DNA of 64,000 nt, from assembly GCF_006970865.1 (NCBI RefSeq), contig NZ_CP035503.1:1067001-1131000 (forward strand), in the 5' to 3' direction. Within the stretch, counting starts at the first letter, position 1. Each line of letters opens with the position of its first letter. Positions 1-9,138 of the stretch are shown here, piece after piece. Origin of the DNA: Rhodoferax sediminis. Lineage in GTDB: Bacteria > Pseudomonadota > Gammaproteobacteria > Burkholderiales > Burkholderiaceae_C. The position numbers and the translations under genes are program-made. The notes beneath the pieces were generated by a model. The model was not told the origin of the DNA. It made no database searches and worked only from the letters and a program-made list of their open reading frames with translations.

Positions 1-441
1 GGCGGCGGGCGGCTGGCGCCCGCACCGGGCACGCCCGAGCGGCTGCGCTACACCTACTGGCTGCACTACGCGGAAGGCTCGGCCATGCCGCCGCTACTGC
101 TCAAGCTCGTGTTCGACACGATCGAGAAGTCGCCCATGCCGTTCTTCGTCAAGCCGATTGCCAGGGCCATCTCAGGCAAGGCCAAGAGCGCGTTCATCGT
201 CCCGCAGATCAAACAGCACCTCGACTACCTGGAGGGCGAACTCGGCAAGAGCCCGTGGTTTGCCGGCAGCGAATTCAGCGGCGCCGATATCCAGATGAGT
301 TTCCCGCTGGAGGCGGCGGCCGCGCGCGCCGGCCTGGACCGGAGCCGTCCCCGGCTCATGGATTTTCTGGCGCGCATTCACGCGCGCCCCGCCTACCAGC
401 GCGCGCTGGAAAAAGGCGGCGAGTACGCGCTGCTGGGCTGA
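1..441 (+). CDS. Glutathione S-transferase, C-terminal part (5' end outside window)
   Basis: The open frame enters from the left edge and ends at a TGA at 439-441; only the last 146 or so residues are visible. The text is all-helical GST C-terminal domain: it has the typical segment around YLEGELGKSPWFAGSEFSGA, followed by the conserved N-cap/D motif region (SGADIQMSFPLE) and a terminal part with FLARIHARPAYQRALEKGG. GSTs conjugate glutathione to electrophiles in the cytosol. The thioredoxin-fold glutathione-binding half lies upstream, so the subclass cannot be assigned. An internal ATG at 85 is not a credible start because the domain continues in frame upstream of it. Confidence 0.85.
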   Translation, partial: GGGRLAPAPGTPERLRYTYWLHYAEGSAMPPLLLKLVFDTIEKSPMPFFVKPIARAISGKAKSAFIVPQIKQHLDYLEGELGKSPWFAGSEFSGADIQMSFPLEAAAARAGLDRSRPRLMDFLARIHARPAYQRALEKGGEYALLG

Positions 442-480
442 CGGATGCGGGATTCGGGAAGCTGCCGGCGCACGCCGTTG

Positions 481-1002
481 ATGTTGTGGCAGTGGTTCAC
501 GAATCGGTGGCTTGCTATTGCATTGATAGCTGTATGCCAATGCAGCGCCTGGGCGAGAGGCAGTTTTGACCCTGAAGGTGTGATCGCCGCGCAGGTTGCC
601 TACATCACCGATGGCGACACGCTGTGGGTGCGCCCGCTGACCGGTGGCGCGCCCTTCAAGGTCCGGCTCGAAGGGCTGGATGCACCTGAGATTTGCCAGG
701 CCTGGGGAGCGCAGTCGCGTGACGCTTTAACGGCGCGGCTGGGTCACCAGAACGTCGTTGTGGCCATCCACCACTACGACGACTATGGCCGCGCCGTTGC
801 CAAAATCGAGCTCGGCGGTGAGGATGTCGCGGCCTGGATGGTGCGCGAGGGCCACGCCTGGTCGTACCGCTATCGCCGGAGCAGGGGACCTTACGCGGCC
901 GAGGAAGCACAGGCCCGGCGTGCGCGGCGCGGGCTGTTCGCCGGCACGGCGCTCGAATACCCAAGGGCTTTCCGCCGGCGCCATGGTTCGTGCAAGTTTT
1001 GA
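481..1002 (+). CDS. Secreted thermonuclease-like (SNase/TNase) nuclease
   Basis: A 173-residue protein from the ATG at 481; an in-frame ATG at 445 is possible, but the 481 start puts a hydrophobic signal peptide (LAIALIAVCQCSAWA) right at the N terminus. The rest is one SNase domain: DGDTLWV (calcium-binding Asp), VRLEGLDAPE (catalytic Arg and Glu region) and DDYGRAVA (second catalytic Arg). Such enzymes cut DNA and RNA phosphodiester bonds, here presumably in the periplasm or outside. The signal-peptide coding region coincides with a copy of the 48-bp interspersed repeat (514-561), so the export signal may be repeat-derived. It follows the GST gene by 39 bp and converges with recJ. Confidence 0.85.
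   Translation: MLWQWFTNRWLAIALIAVCQCSAWARGSFDPEGVIAAQVAYITDGDTLWVRPLTGGAPFKVRLEGLDAPEICQAWGAQSRDALTARLGHQNVVVAIHHYDDYGRAVAKIELGGEDVAAWMVREGHAWSYRYRRSRGPYAAEEAQARRARRGLFAGTALEYPRAFRRRHGSCKF
514..561 (+). repeat. 48-bp interspersed repeat, copy inside nuclease signal peptide
   Basis: Head GCTAT, 7 nt, ATAGC, then 20 nt and a GGGCGAGAGGC tail. The geometry 5-7-5-20-11 is identical to the copies at 1039, 50131, 56939 and 58026. Confidence 0.6.
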
Positions 1003-1038
1003 GGACGCAGATTCAAGGGCGCGTGCGCATCGCCGGTT

Positions 1039-1086
1039 GCTATTGATTGAATAGCATATGGTGCAGAACCCATCAGGGCTAGAGCC
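1039..1086 (+). repeat. 48-bp interspersed repeat, intergenic copy
   Basis: GCTAT, 7 nt, ATAGC, 20 nt, GGGCTAGAGCC. It lies between the nuclease and recJ stop codons and is the clearest copy in the window. It resembles short repeats I recall from Comamonadaceae genomes (not checked). Confidence 0.65.
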
Positions 1087-1095
1087 TTAAAATGC

Positions 1096-2805
1096 TTAAA
1101 TTTCTGCGCCTTCGATCAGGAAGCGCACGCGCCGCACGCCCTGCCATTCATCGGCATCGAGCCGGAACGCGAGCTTGACTTTGGCCGGCAGCATCGCGGT
1201 GTGGCCGAACCAGATGCCGTCCACCGGCTGGCCCTGGTGTTTCAGTTTGAGCGCCAGGTGTTTCTCGCCCACCAGCCGCTGGGAAATCACCTCCACTTCT
1301 TCGCTGAAGGTCGGCGCCGCAAAGCCCTGGCCCCATACCTCTTTGTGCAGGGTGTCGACCAACTCGGCGCGGCGGTACTCGGCGCTTAGCGGACCATCGG
1401 TGTCGAGGCGGCGCGTGAGCGTGGCGGCATCCAGCCACTCGCGCGCCACGTCGGCGAGGGCCTGCTCGAACATGCCGAACTGTTCCTCGGCAATGGTGCA
1501 GCCGGCCGCCATGGCGTGTCCGCCAAAGCGCAGCAGCACGCCGGGGTGGCGCTTGGCGACCAGGTCGAGCGCGTCGCGCAGGTGAAAGCCGGGAATGGAG
1601 CGGCCCGAGCCCTTGAGCTCGTGCTCCTTGCCCGGCGCACGGCTTTGCGCAAACACGAACGCGGGGCGGTGCAGCTTGTCCTTGATGCGCGAGGCCACGA
1701 TGCCGACCACGCCTTCGTGAAAGTCGGGGTCGAACACGCAAAGGGCGGGCGGCGGCTCGGTGCCTTCCTCGAACAGCGACTCGGCGACCCGCATCGCCTG
1801 CTCGCGCATGTCACCCTCGATCTCGCGCCGCTCGCGGTTGATGGCGTCCAGCAGGCGCGCCAGTTCGTCGGCGCGCGTCGCGTCATCGGTGAGCAGGCAC
1901 TCGATGCCCAGCGTCATGTCGGCCAGGCGCCCCGCGGCGTTGATGCGCGGGCCCAGCGCAAAGCCGAAGTCGAAGGTGGTGGCGACCCTAGCCACGCGGC
2001 CGCAGGCGACGAACAGGCTGGCCAGCCCGGCCGGCAGCGCGCCGGCGCGCACGCGTTTGAGACCCTGCGCGACGAGGCGGCGGTTGTTGGGGTCGAGCTT
2101 CACGACATCGGCCACGGTGCCGAGCGCGACCAGCGGCAGCAGGGTGTCGAGCCGCGGCGCTGGAGCGGATGCGAAAGCCCCGCGCCGGCGCAGTTCGGCG
2201 CGCAGCGCCAGCAGCACATAGAACATCACGCCGACGCCGGCGATCGATTTGCTCTCGAAGGCGCAGCCGGGCTGGTTCGGATTCACGATGACGTCGGCGT
2301 CAGGCAGCTCGGCACCGGGCAGGTGATGGTCGGTGACGAGGACCTGCAGGCCCAGCGCCTTCGCGGTGGCCACGCCGTCCACGCTGGCGATGCCGTTGTC
2401 CACGGTGATCAGCACGTCGGCACCGCTGTCCTTCACGCGCCGCGCGATCGGGGCGGTGAGGCCGTAGCCGTCGACCACGCGATCCGGCACGATATAGCTC
2501 ACCTGGCGCGCGCCCAGCAGGCGCAGGCCGCGCACGCCGACGGCGCAGGCGGTGGCGCCATCGCAGTCGTAGTCGGCCACGATGCAGAGTTTTTTGTCGG
2601 CCGCAATGGCATCGGCCAGCAGCACGGCGGCCTCGCGTGTGCCCCTCAATCCGTCGGGCGGCAGCAGGCGCGCCAGGCCATCGTCGAGTTCGTCCGGGTT
2701 TTGCACGCCGCGCGCCGCGTACAGGCGCGCCAGCAAAGGGTGCACGCCGGCCTGCTCGAGCGCCCAGACGGCGCGGGGCGGAATGTCGCGCGCTACGATT
2801 TTCAT
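1096..2805 (-). CDS. recJ: Single-stranded-DNA-specific exonuclease RecJ
   Basis: A 569-residue protein of normal RecJ length. It shows the DHH phosphoesterase signatures in order: DYDCDG (residues 78-83), VDNG (135-138), TDHH (158-161), then DHHA1 with FGGHAMAAG (about 427-434) and a C-terminal OB-like part. RecJ degrades single-stranded DNA 5' to 3' with Mn2+ or Mg2+, in RecF-pathway recombination, mismatch repair and base excision repair. The start ATG overlaps the stop of the upstream gene by 4 nt, so the two are co-transcribed and probably translationally coupled. The head of a weak 48-bp repeat match overlaps the start codon. Confidence 0.96.
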   Translation of the reverse strand: MKIVARDIPPRAVWALEQAGVHPLLARLYAARGVQNPDELDDGLARLLPPDGLRGTREAAVLLADAIAADKKLCIVADYDCDGATACAVGVRGLRLLGARQVSYIVPDRVVDGYGLTAPIARRVKDSGADVLITVDNGIASVDGVATAKALGLQVLVTDHHLPGAELPDADVIVNPNQPGCAFESKSIAGVGVMFYVLLALRAELRRRGAFASAPAPRLDTLLPLVALGTVADVVKLDPNNRRLVAQGLKRVRAGALPAGLASLFVACGRVARVATTFDFGFALGPRINAAGRLADMTLGIECLLTDDATRADELARLLDAINRERREIEGDMREQAMRVAESLFEEGTEPPPALCVFDPDFHEGVVGIVASRIKDKLHRPAFVFAQSRAPGKEHELKGSGRSIPGFHLRDALDLVAKRHPGVLLRFGGHAMAAGCTIAEEQFGMFEQALADVAREWLDAATLTRRLDTDGPLSAEYRRAELVDTLHKEVWGQGFAAPTFSEEVEVISQRLVGEKHLALKLKHQGQPVDGIWFGHTAMLPAKVKLAFRLDADEWQGVRRVRFLIEGAEI

Positions 2806-2839
2806 AGCTTATCGCGCAGAGAGGATAAGGGCTGACGGC
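2792..2839 (+). repeat. Possible 48-bp repeat copy across the recJ start
   Basis: GCTAC, 7 nt, ATAGC, 20 nt, GGGCTGACGGC: the geometry fits exactly but the sequence is more diverged, and both halves are explained as coding sequence. Chance similarity is possible. Confidence 0.35.
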
Positions 2840-3752
2840 CAAATTGACTCATTAACCTCTTGAGCAGCCCGGTGCGGCTGGCCTCAAACGTGAGCGCGCT
2901 GCGCTCGCCGCACAGCGTGAGTTGCACGCTGTGCCCGGCATCCAGCGCACGCAGCAGGGCGGCGCACTCGGTGGCATCGAGCTGCTGCCAGGCGGCGACC
3001 CATACAGCCCAGTCGCCCGCCAGCGCGGCCTCGCGCAGGGCCTGAGGCATCACCAGATCACTCGGTGCGGGCTCGCTCCAGCCAGCAGGCAGCGTGCCGG
3101 TGCCGCTGACCCAGAACGAATTGACCGGCGCCAGGCTGTGCGCGGCCCGTTCGTCGTTGAGCGGGTGCGTGTACAAGAGCATCTGCATCTCGTTTTGCAG
3201 GCGGCGCAGCGCGGCGGCCTGCGCCGTCTTCGGCCGCCAGGCGTCGATGTCGCGGCCCGCCACGCGGTCCAGCGAGGCCGTTGCCAGATCGCGGAACACC
3301 TCGCCGCGCGCCAGCCACTGCGTGGGCGCCGCATAGTGCAGCGTGATGCCGTCTTCCTCGAAAAAAGGGCGCATCGCGGCCAGCAGGGTTTGCGATTGCG
3401 GCGCCTCCAGGCCCTGCGCCTGCGGGTTGCCCATGACGATGTAGTCGGCGTGCACATGCCAGTGGCAGGGCGTGATCCAGGCCCAGTCGGCGCCGCTGGG
3501 GGTCTGTTGAATCAGGCCCGCCTGCGCGGCTTGCCGGGCCGCCCAGGGCACGCAGCCGTCCGGCGCCACCAGGCCCAGGGCGCGTGCGTGGGCGCGCTCA
3601 TGCGGCGGCGTGAGGCTCGATGCGTCGGCAGTGTCGGTGTGGGTGAGTGTCAGGCGGCCCAGCAGTTTTTCCAGGTGGGGAAGTTTCAAACTCTCGAGCG
3701 CTTGCTGGCACGCGGGGGAACTGGAGGCGGCGAACGGAATCAACAGGTGCAT
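2802..3752 (-). CDS. Conserved protein upstream of recJ (phosphoglycerate-mutase-like in annotation practice)
   Basis: 316 residues from the ATG at 3752 (MHLLIPFAASS); an upstream in-frame start at 3815 would overlap the lolC promoter region. There is no signal peptide or membrane segment. Recognisable text includes a WITPCHWHVHADYIV stretch and a PVNSFWVSGTGTLP stretch. Proteins of this kind sit next to recJ in many Burkholderiales and are often labelled phosphoglycerate mutase or cofactor-independent phosphoglycerate mutase-like, but I see no clear active site, so the function is open. The stop overlaps the recJ start by 4 nt. It is divergent from lolC with only 76 bp between starts. Confidence 0.75.
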   Translation of the reverse strand: MHLLIPFAASSSPACQQALESLKLPHLEKLLGRLTLTHTDTADASSLTPPHERAHARALGLVAPDGCVPWAARQAAQAGLIQQTPSGADWAWITPCHWHVHADYIVMGNPQAQGLEAPQSQTLLAAMRPFFEEDGITLHYAAPTQWLARGEVFRDLATASLDRVAGRDIDAWRPKTAQAAALRRLQNEMQMLLYTHPLNDERAAHSLAPVNSFWVSGTGTLPAGWSEPAPSDLVMPQALREAALAGDWAVWVAAWQQLDATECAALLRALDAGHSVQLTLCGERSALTFEASRTGLLKRLMSQFGRQPLSSLRDKL

Positions 3753-3828
3753 GGCCTCTATTGTCCGGGATGCCACAATCAGCCCCAAAACCAAATCCCC
3801 TTCGGTAGATTCCAATCCCCCACGGTCG

Positions 3829-5085
3829 ATGCAAATCCCCTACGAACTCATTCTCGGCTGGCGCTACACGCGGGCCGGCCGCGCCACGCGGCGCAACGGC
3901 TTCATCTCCTTCATCTCGGGCGTCTCCATGCTCGGCATTGCGCTGGGCGTGGCGGCGCTCATCATCGTGCTGAGCGTGATGAACGGCTTTCAGAAAGAGG
4001 TGACGGACCGCATGCTCAGCGTGGTCTCGCACATCGAAATCTTCGCGCCCGACGGTGCCGCGCTGCCGGACGTGGCCCGCACCATGGCCGAGGCCAAGGC
4101 CAATCCGCAGGTCATCGGTGCTGCACCTTTCATAGCGACTCAGGCCCTGCTGGCACGCGGCGGCGACATGAAGGGCGTGGTGATTCGCGGTATCGACCCG
4201 GCGCTGGAGCCGCAGGTGATCGACCTTGACGGGATCCTCAAGAGCGGTGCGCTGGCCAAACTGGTGCCGGGCAGCTTCGGCATCGTGCTCGGCGCGGATC
4301 TGGCGCACAGCCTGGGCGTGGTGGTGGGCGATCCGGTCACGTTGCTGGCGCCCAGCGGCGAGATCACGCCGGCCGGCGTGGTGCCGCGCTTCAAGCAGAT
4401 GACGGTGGTCGGCACCTTCGACTCGGGCCACTACGAATACGACTCGACGCTGGCCATGGTGCACATGGACGACGCGGCGCGCATCTTCCGCCTGGAAGGT
4501 CCGACCGGCGTGCAACTCAAGCTGAAGGATTTGCACCAGGCCCCGGAAGTGGCGCACCAACTGGCCGGCACGCTGAGCGGCGACCTCATGATTCGCGACT
4601 GGACGCAGCAAAACAAGACCTGGTTCTCCGCCGTGCAGGTCGAGAAACGCATGATGTTCATCATCCTCACGCTGATCGTGGCGGTGGCGGCGTTCAACCT
4701 GGTCAGCACGCTGGTGATGACCGTGACCGACAAACGCGCCGACATCGCGATCCTGCGCACGCTGGGCGCCAGCCCGTCCAGCGTCATGGGGGTGTTCGTG
4801 GTCCAGGGCGCGATGGTCGGCGTGATCGGCACGCTGGCCGGCCTGCTGCTGGGCCTGCTGGTGGCGTACAACATCGACGTGATCGTGCCGTTCATCGAGC
4901 ACTTGCTGCACACCAGCTTTTTGCCGCGCGACATCTACCTGATCAGCCGCATGCCCAGCGACCCGCAGCGCGGCGACATCATGCCGATCGGCATCATCTC
5001 GCTGGTGCTGTCCTTTCTGGCGACCCTGTATCCGAGCTGGCGCGCCAGCCGCGTGAACCCGGCGGAGGCGCTGCGCTATGAATGA
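3829..5085 (+). CDS. lolC: Lipoprotein-releasing ABC transporter permease LolC/LolE
   Basis: 418 residues from the ATG at 3829 ([15 protein letters not shown]), the usual LolC start; the longer frame upstream is non-coding. The layout is typical: TM1 ([20 protein letters not shown]) near residues 27-50, a large periplasmic domain, then TM2 ([18 protein letters not shown]), TM3 ([20 protein letters not shown]) and TM4 near the C terminus, ending in the FtsX-type [17 protein letters not shown] tail. With LolD it extracts outer-membrane lipoproteins from the inner membrane and hands them to LolA. Its stop overlaps the lolD start by 8 nt. Only one permease gene is present, as in other betaproteobacteria with a single LolC/E (LolF-like) permease. 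Confidence 0.95.
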   Translation: MQIPYELILGWRYTRAGRATRRNGFISFISGVSMLGIALGVAALIIVLSVMNGFQKEVTDRMLSVVSHIEIFAPDGAALPDVARTMAEAKANPQVIGAAPFIATQALLARGGDMKGVVIRGIDPALEPQVIDLDGILKSGALAKLVPGSFGIVLGADLAHSLGVVVGDPVTLLAPSGEITPAGVVPRFKQMTVVGTFDSGHYEYDSTLAMVHMDDAARIFRLEGPTGVQLKLKDLHQAPEVAHQLAGTLSGDLMIRDWTQQNKTWFSAVQVEKRMMFIILTLIVAVAAFNLVSTLVMTVTDKRADIAILRTLGASPSSVMGVFVVQGAMVGVIGTLAGLLLGLLVAYNIDVIVPFIEHLLHTSFLPRDIYLISRMPSDPQRGDIMPIGIISLVLSFLATLYPSWRASRVNPAEALRYE

Positions 5086-5827
5086 TGTGACGCGCCACGA
5101 CATGGCGAGTGAAAAACCGGTCAATGCGGACTTGAGCCGCCATCCATCCCCCGCGGTGCTGCAAGCCAGCGGCCTGACCAAACGCTTCACCGAGGGCCGC
5201 CTGGACGTCACCGTGCTGCAGGGCGTGGACCTCGCGGTGCACGCGGGGGACACGCTGGCCATCGTCGGCGCCTCGGGCTCGGGCAAGAGCACGCTGTTGC
5301 ACCTGATGGGCGGCCTCGATGCGCCCACCAGCGGCACCGTTGAGCTCCAGGGCCAGCGGCTGTCGCAGCTCAGCGCTGCGGAGCAGGGCGTCTTGCGCAA
5401 TCGCAGCCTGGGTTTTGTCTACCAGTTCCACCATCTGCTGCCCGAATTCAGCGCGCTCGACAACGTTGCGATGCCGCTATGGATTCGGCGTATGGCCCGC
5501 GCCGAGGCTACGCAGATAGCTACGAAAATGCTAGCGCAGGTGGGTTTGCAGGAGCGCCTGCATCACCGTCCGGCCGAACTCTCGGGCGGCGAGCGCCAGC
5601 GCGTCGCCATTGCCCGCGCGCTGGTGACCCAGCCCGCCTGCGTGCTGGCCGACGAGCCCACCGGCAACCTGGACCGCAACACCGCCAACGGCGTGTTCGA
5701 GCTGATGCTGCAACTGGCGCGCGACCAGGGCACGGCCTTTGTGGTGGTCACGCACGACGCCGCGCTGGCCGCGCGTTGCAGCCGGCAATTACGGCTGGTG
5801 CAGGGCAGGCTGTCGGAATCGGCGTGA
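5078..5827 (+). CDS. lolD: Lipoprotein-releasing system ATP-binding protein LolD
   Basis: 249 residues from the ATG at 5078, overlapping lolC; an ATG at 5102 is a possible alternative. It has all ABC ATPase motifs: Walker [10 protein letters not shown] (64-72), Q-loop [16 protein letters not shown] (from about 115), signature LSGGERQR (168-175), Walker B VLADEPTG (189-196) and switch His in VVVTHD. The LolD-typical text after the Q-loop supports the subfamily rather than MacB. It powers LolC-dependent release of outer-membrane lipoproteins at the inner membrane; the many lipoproteins further on in this window would depend on this pathway. Confidence 0.95.
   Translation: MNDVTRHDMASEKPVNADLSRHPSPAVLQASGLTKRFTEGRLDVTVLQGVDLAVHAGDTLAIVGASGSGKSTLLHLMGGLDAPTSGTVELQGQRLSQLSAAEQGVLRNRSLGFVYQFHHLLPEFSALDNVAMPLWIRRMARAEATQIATKMLAQVGLQERLHHRPAELSGGERQRVAIARALVTQPACVLADEPTGNLDRNTANGVFELMLQLARDQGTAFVVVTHDAALAARCSRQLRLVQGRLSESA
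5488..5535 (-). repeat. Possible 48-bp repeat copy inside lolD
   Basis: On the minus strand: GCTAG, 7 nt, GTAGC, 20 nt, GGGCCATACGC. The geometry is exact but the tail is diverged, and LolD length is not increased here, so this is the least certain of the coding copies. Confidence 0.3.
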
Positions 5828-5844
5828 CACGGCACCCGCTTCCC

Positions 5845-8178
5845 TCAAATTGAAGTCTCCTGATAAGCGGGCGGCAAGATGTGGGCCCCGCGCGTCATGC
5901 ATATGCCAGCGTAGGCCTTGATCGCCGCGATCGACAGGGGTATGGCGCCAAAGATGATGAATACCAGGTCGCCCGGCAGGCGCAGCCATTCGAGCAGGCG
6001 CGCCGTATCGGTGCCGGTGTAGGCGAGGCTGCGCGCATGCCAGTAGCCGTGCTGCACGACGTCCCACACCTGCAGCACGCCGCCCGGGAACAGGCTCAAC
6101 GCCACCATCATCAACAGGCCGATGTTGGTGCCCCAGAAACCGACCTTGATGTATTTTTCGATGCCCGGCCAGCGCGTGTCGTCGCTGGTCTGGCGCAGCA
6201 CGAACACCATCAGTGCGATGGCCAGCATGCCGAACACGCCCATCATTGCGGCGTGGCCGTGGTTGGGCGTGAGGATGGTGCCGACTTCGTAGTAGCTGAT
6301 GATCGGCAGGTTGACCAGGAACCCGAAGACACCCGCGCCGAGGAAATTCCAGAAACCCACCGCGATCAGGAAATAGAACGTCCATTTGTGCGGTACGCCG
6401 ACCCGTTTGCCGCAGACATCGCAGTCGCCGCGGGTGGTGCGCACGAAATCCCAGGCATCCAGCGTCAGCAGCGTCAAGGGCACGACTTCCAGCACCGAGA
6501 TCATGGCCGACATGGCCATGTTGAACTGGCTCTGCCCGGTGAAATACCAGTGATGGCCGGTGCCGATCAGGCCGCCGCCGAAGTACAGGATGGCATCCAG
6601 GTAAATGACCCGCAGCGCCGTGTTGCGCCGGGTCAGGCCAAGCTGGAAGAACGTCAGTGCGACCACCGTGGTGGCGAAGAACTCGAAGAAGCCCTCCACC
6701 CACAAATGGATGATCCAGAAGCGCCAGGTGTCGACCACCGTGAAGTTGGTCCTGGCACCGAAGAACAGTGCCGGGATATAGAACACGGGTATCGCCAGTG
6801 CAGCGTACAGGAACATCCGCGCCAGTGGCCGCGCGTTCGGGTTGACCACCGTGCGCGGGCGCGCCAGCCACCACAGCATCGCAAACCAGCCGAGCAGGCC
6901 GGCCACCAGCAGGTATTGCCAGAAGCGGCCGATTTCCAGGTATTCCCAGCCCTGGTTGCCGAACCAGAACCACCAGTCGCCCAGCAGGCCGGACAGGCCC
7001 GCCCACTCACCGAGCAGGCTGGCGCCAATCACTAGTGCAAACGCCGCAAAGAGCAGGTTGATCGCCGGTACCAGCCAGCGCGGTTCATCGGCGCGCAGCG
7101 AGCGGCCCAGGAACAAGGCGGCAGCGACGTAGGCCGTGGCGATCCAGAAAATGGCCGTCTGCAGATGCCAGATACGCAGCAGATTACTGGGAAAAATCTT
7201 CTCCAGCTGAAAGCCGTAGAAGCTGCTCGGGTCCGCGCGGAAATGAGCCACGCCGCCGCCCACCAGCGTTTGCATCAGGAACAGCAGCATCACGACCACG
7301 AAAAACTTCACCAGCGCGCGCTGCCCGCGGCTGGCCTGCCCCGGAATCACTTGCGGGTGCACGTGGTGGCCGCGCGTGATCCAGCCCAGATAGTCGAATT
7401 TGCCGAACGCCAGCAGCGCCGCGCCGATGCCCCCCAACAGCACCACCAGGCTCAGCGCACTCCACAGCAGGGCACCGGCCGGCGGCAGATTGCCGACCTC
7501 GGGGTCAAACGGAAAGTTGTTCGTATACGAGTAGTCGCTGCCCGGGCGATTCGCCACCGAGGCCCATGCCGCCCAGGTGATGAACGCCGTCAGTTGATGC
7601 AGTTCGACCGGGTCGGTGATCAGGTCGGGCTTGAGGCCGCCATTTTTTTCCGGGTCGTGGAAATAGCGGGTCCAGTGCACGATCTGCTGGCGATACGCCG
7701 CTGCTTCGGGCGCGGTCAACTGCAGCGTGTCGCTGGCGGCATCAAAGCGGTTGGTTTTCAGCGTCACCGCGACTTGCGCGCGAATCGCCGCCGCCTGTAG
7801 CGGCGTCAGTTCAGCCACGGGCTTGCCGTATTGCTGCTGTGCCAGCGCGGCGGCGGTGTCAGCGCCGATAGCGTGCAGTGCGTCGGCGGAGTAGTCGGGC
7901 CCGAGGTAAGCGCCATGGCCCCAGACGGTGCCGTTGTCCATCAAGCCATAACGCAGAAACAGCGCCTGGCCGTTGCTGATGTCCTCGGCGGTGAAGAGCG
8001 TCGTGCCGCCGGCATCCTTGACCTGGCCCGGTATCGGCGGCGCATTGCGGTAAGCCAGCACAGTGATTGCCAGCAGGCCGGCAAAACCGAGCACCAGCAC
8101 GATCAGTATCGAACGCACCCACCACGGCGACAGTGGTGATTCTTCGGGTTCGCTCTTCGGTTGCGCGGCTTCGGTCAT
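5845..8178 (-). CDS. norB: Quinol-dependent nitric oxide reductase (qNor, NorB/NorZ)
   Basis: 777 residues from the ATG at 8178, preceded by GGGAGGAATAG; an upstream in-frame start is less likely. The length is that of the single-subunit quinol-oxidising enzyme, with an N-terminal cytochrome-c-like extension lacking a CxxCH haem motif and a C-terminal heme-copper-oxidase-like domain. Visible metal sites: HLWVEGFFE (His and Glu of the FeB site), TGHHWYF (FeB His pair) and NHGHAAMMG (haem ligands). It reduces two NO to N2O at the inner membrane using quinol. No nir, nos or norC genes are near, so NO detoxification is the likely role. It converges with lolD. I could not assign a convincing NsrR or NnrR site upstream. 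Confidence 0.95.
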   Translation of the reverse strand: MTEAAQPKSEPEESPLSPWWVRSILIVLVLGFAGLLAITVLAYRNAPPIPGQVKDAGGTTLFTAEDISNGQALFLRYGLMDNGTVWGHGAYLGPDYSADALHAIGADTAAALAQQQYGKPVAELTPLQAAAIRAQVAVTLKTNRFDAASDTLQLTAPEAAAYRQQIVHWTRYFHDPEKNGGLKPDLITDPVELHQLTAFITWAAWASVANRPGSDYSYTNNFPFDPEVGNLPPAGALLWSALSLVVLLGGIGAALLAFGKFDYLGWITRGHHVHPQVIPGQASRGQRALVKFFVVVMLLFLMQTLVGGGVAHFRADPSSFYGFQLEKIFPSNLLRIWHLQTAIFWIATAYVAAALFLGRSLRADEPRWLVPAINLLFAAFALVIGASLLGEWAGLSGLLGDWWFWFGNQGWEYLEIGRFWQYLLVAGLLGWFAMLWWLARPRTVVNPNARPLARMFLYAALAIPVFYIPALFFGARTNFTVVDTWRFWIIHLWVEGFFEFFATTVVALTFFQLGLTRRNTALRVIYLDAILYFGGGLIGTGHHWYFTGQSQFNMAMSAMISVLEVVPLTLLTLDAWDFVRTTRGDCDVCGKRVGVPHKWTFYFLIAVGFWNFLGAGVFGFLVNLPIISYYEVGTILTPNHGHAAMMGVFGMLAIALMVFVLRQTSDDTRWPGIEKYIKVGFWGTNIGLLMMVALSLFPGGVLQVWDVVQHGYWHARSLAYTGTDTARLLEWLRLPGDLVFIIFGAIPLSIAAIKAYAGICMTRGAHILPPAYQETSI

Positions 8179-8237
8179 GACTATTCCTCCCGGCTCAATT
8201 ATAAGTATCGATAGCATATCGGCGGACCGCATGCCGT

Positions 8238-8846
8238 TTACGGATTGCCGGCGGCGTCCGCTTTGGTGGCTCCAGCGGCCTTCAGCCGCTCGTCCAGCGT
8301 GGCGCGCACCCCCTCCGGATCCATCGGCTGTTGCAGAGTTGCCGCGTCCGGATCCTGGCGGTCCCGGACATTCGGCAAGTCGCGTCTCAACTCTTCCAGC
8401 AGGTCGATCAGTTTGGCGGCCTTCTGCTCAGTCAACAGCGTCACCTTCAGGTCCAGATGCGCCCGCTGTTCCTCCAGCTTCGCGAGCCGGTTCTGCTTGG
8501 TCAGAACCACGGTCGCGGTCAGCAAGGCGCCCAGACCGACAATGCCCTGCAGCCAGAAAAACGGCGCCGGATCGAATTCGGCGATGCCAAGCCGGTGCAA
8601 TACGATGCTGGCGAGCATCCAGAGTGTGACAAAGAGCAGGATGAAACCCAAAAAAGCAGGCTGGCCGATCACCAGGCTGATGCGCTCCAGGATCCGTTGC
8701 CATCGGGAGATCTTTTCCTCTTCACGGGCGTAGAACGCCAGTACGGCCTCGATATTGCCGCTGAGTTGGTCGCGGTCCGATTCGCCTGGCTTATTTCCGG
8801 GATCCAGCGGCGGCGCCGACGCCGCGCCACGTTCGGACAGGTCCAT
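8238..8846 (-). CDS. DUF1003 family membrane protein
   Basis: 202 residues. The centre matches DUF1003: two close transmembrane segments (FLGFILLFVTLWMLASIVL and GIVGLGALLTATVVL) with FDPAPFFWLQGIVGL between them, preceded by a charged helix (EEKISRWQRILERIS) and followed by the typical TKQNRLAKLEEQRAHLDLKV coiled segment. The function of the family is not established; members occur in stress and envelope loci. It lies 60 bp upstream of norB on the same strand, so co-transcription with norB is possible. First gene of the stress/envelope island. Confidence 0.85.
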   Translation of the reverse strand: MDLSERGAASAPPLDPGNKPGESDRDQLSGNIEAVLAFYAREEEKISRWQRILERISLVIGQPAFLGFILLFVTLWMLASIVLHRLGIAEFDPAPFFWLQGIVGLGALLTATVVLTKQNRLAKLEEQRAHLDLKVTLLTEQKAAKLIDLLEELRRDLPNVRDRQDPDAATLQQPMDPEGVRATLDERLKAAGATKADAAGNP

Positions 8847-8872
8847 GCGATTGGCGGGTCGGCTATCTCACA

Positions 8873-9100
8873 CTACATTTTGTGATCGACGGGGCGAGGG
8901 CGGCGATGATCCACATCATGCTTCATGTGGCGTGCATGTCTGGCAACGAGACGGTGATGCACGTCTCGTTCATGTGATTGCATTTGGCGATCGTTGCGGG
9001 CGTCCGGGTGGCCGCGCAGGTCGGGGTTGTCCTGTGCTTGTGCATATGCGAGTGGCGCAAATGCCAGGATGAAGGCCACCAGGCCAGGTAATTTTTTCAT
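8873..9100 (-). CDS. Small histidine-rich secreted protein
   Basis: 75 residues from the ATG at 9100, with a good ribosome-binding site (GAAGGATT). It has a signal peptide (MKKLPGLVAFILAFAPLAYA, cleavage after AYA/AQA) and a mature part of about 55 residues with nine His and many Arg and Asp, ending in VDHKM. I do not recognise a family. The His/Asp density suggests periplasmic metal binding or a natively unfolded stress peptide, which is inference only. It follows the next small gene on the same strand, 39 bp downstream of that gene's stop. Confidence 0.6.
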   Translation of the reverse strand: MKKLPGLVAFILAFAPLAYAQAQDNPDLRGHPDARNDRQMQSHERDVHHRLVARHARHMKHDVDHRRPRPVDHKM

Positions 9101-9138
9101 TTTTGAATCCTTCAAATAGTGGGGGCTTGATCGGCCGC

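Noticed and set aside
4089..4136. A further 48-bp repeat copy inside lolC
   Set aside because: The head (GCTAT, 7 nt, GCAGC on the minus strand) fits, but the tail does not and lolC coding explains the sequence.
1516..5400. Long frames antisense to recJ (plus, 439 codons) and to lolC (minus, 600 codons)
   Set aside because: They lie opposite clearly coding genes in high-GC DNA, have His/Arg/Ala-biased composition, no ribosome-binding sites and no recognisable domains.
5881..7035. 384-codon plus-strand frame opposite norB
   Set aside because: Shadow of the NO reductase gene; composition typical of antisense high-GC frames.
8179..8230. NsrR- or NnrR-type operator before norB
   Set aside because: Only an AT-rich TATAAT-like element is seen; no TTGAT-N4-ATCAA and no convincing long NsrR palindrome.
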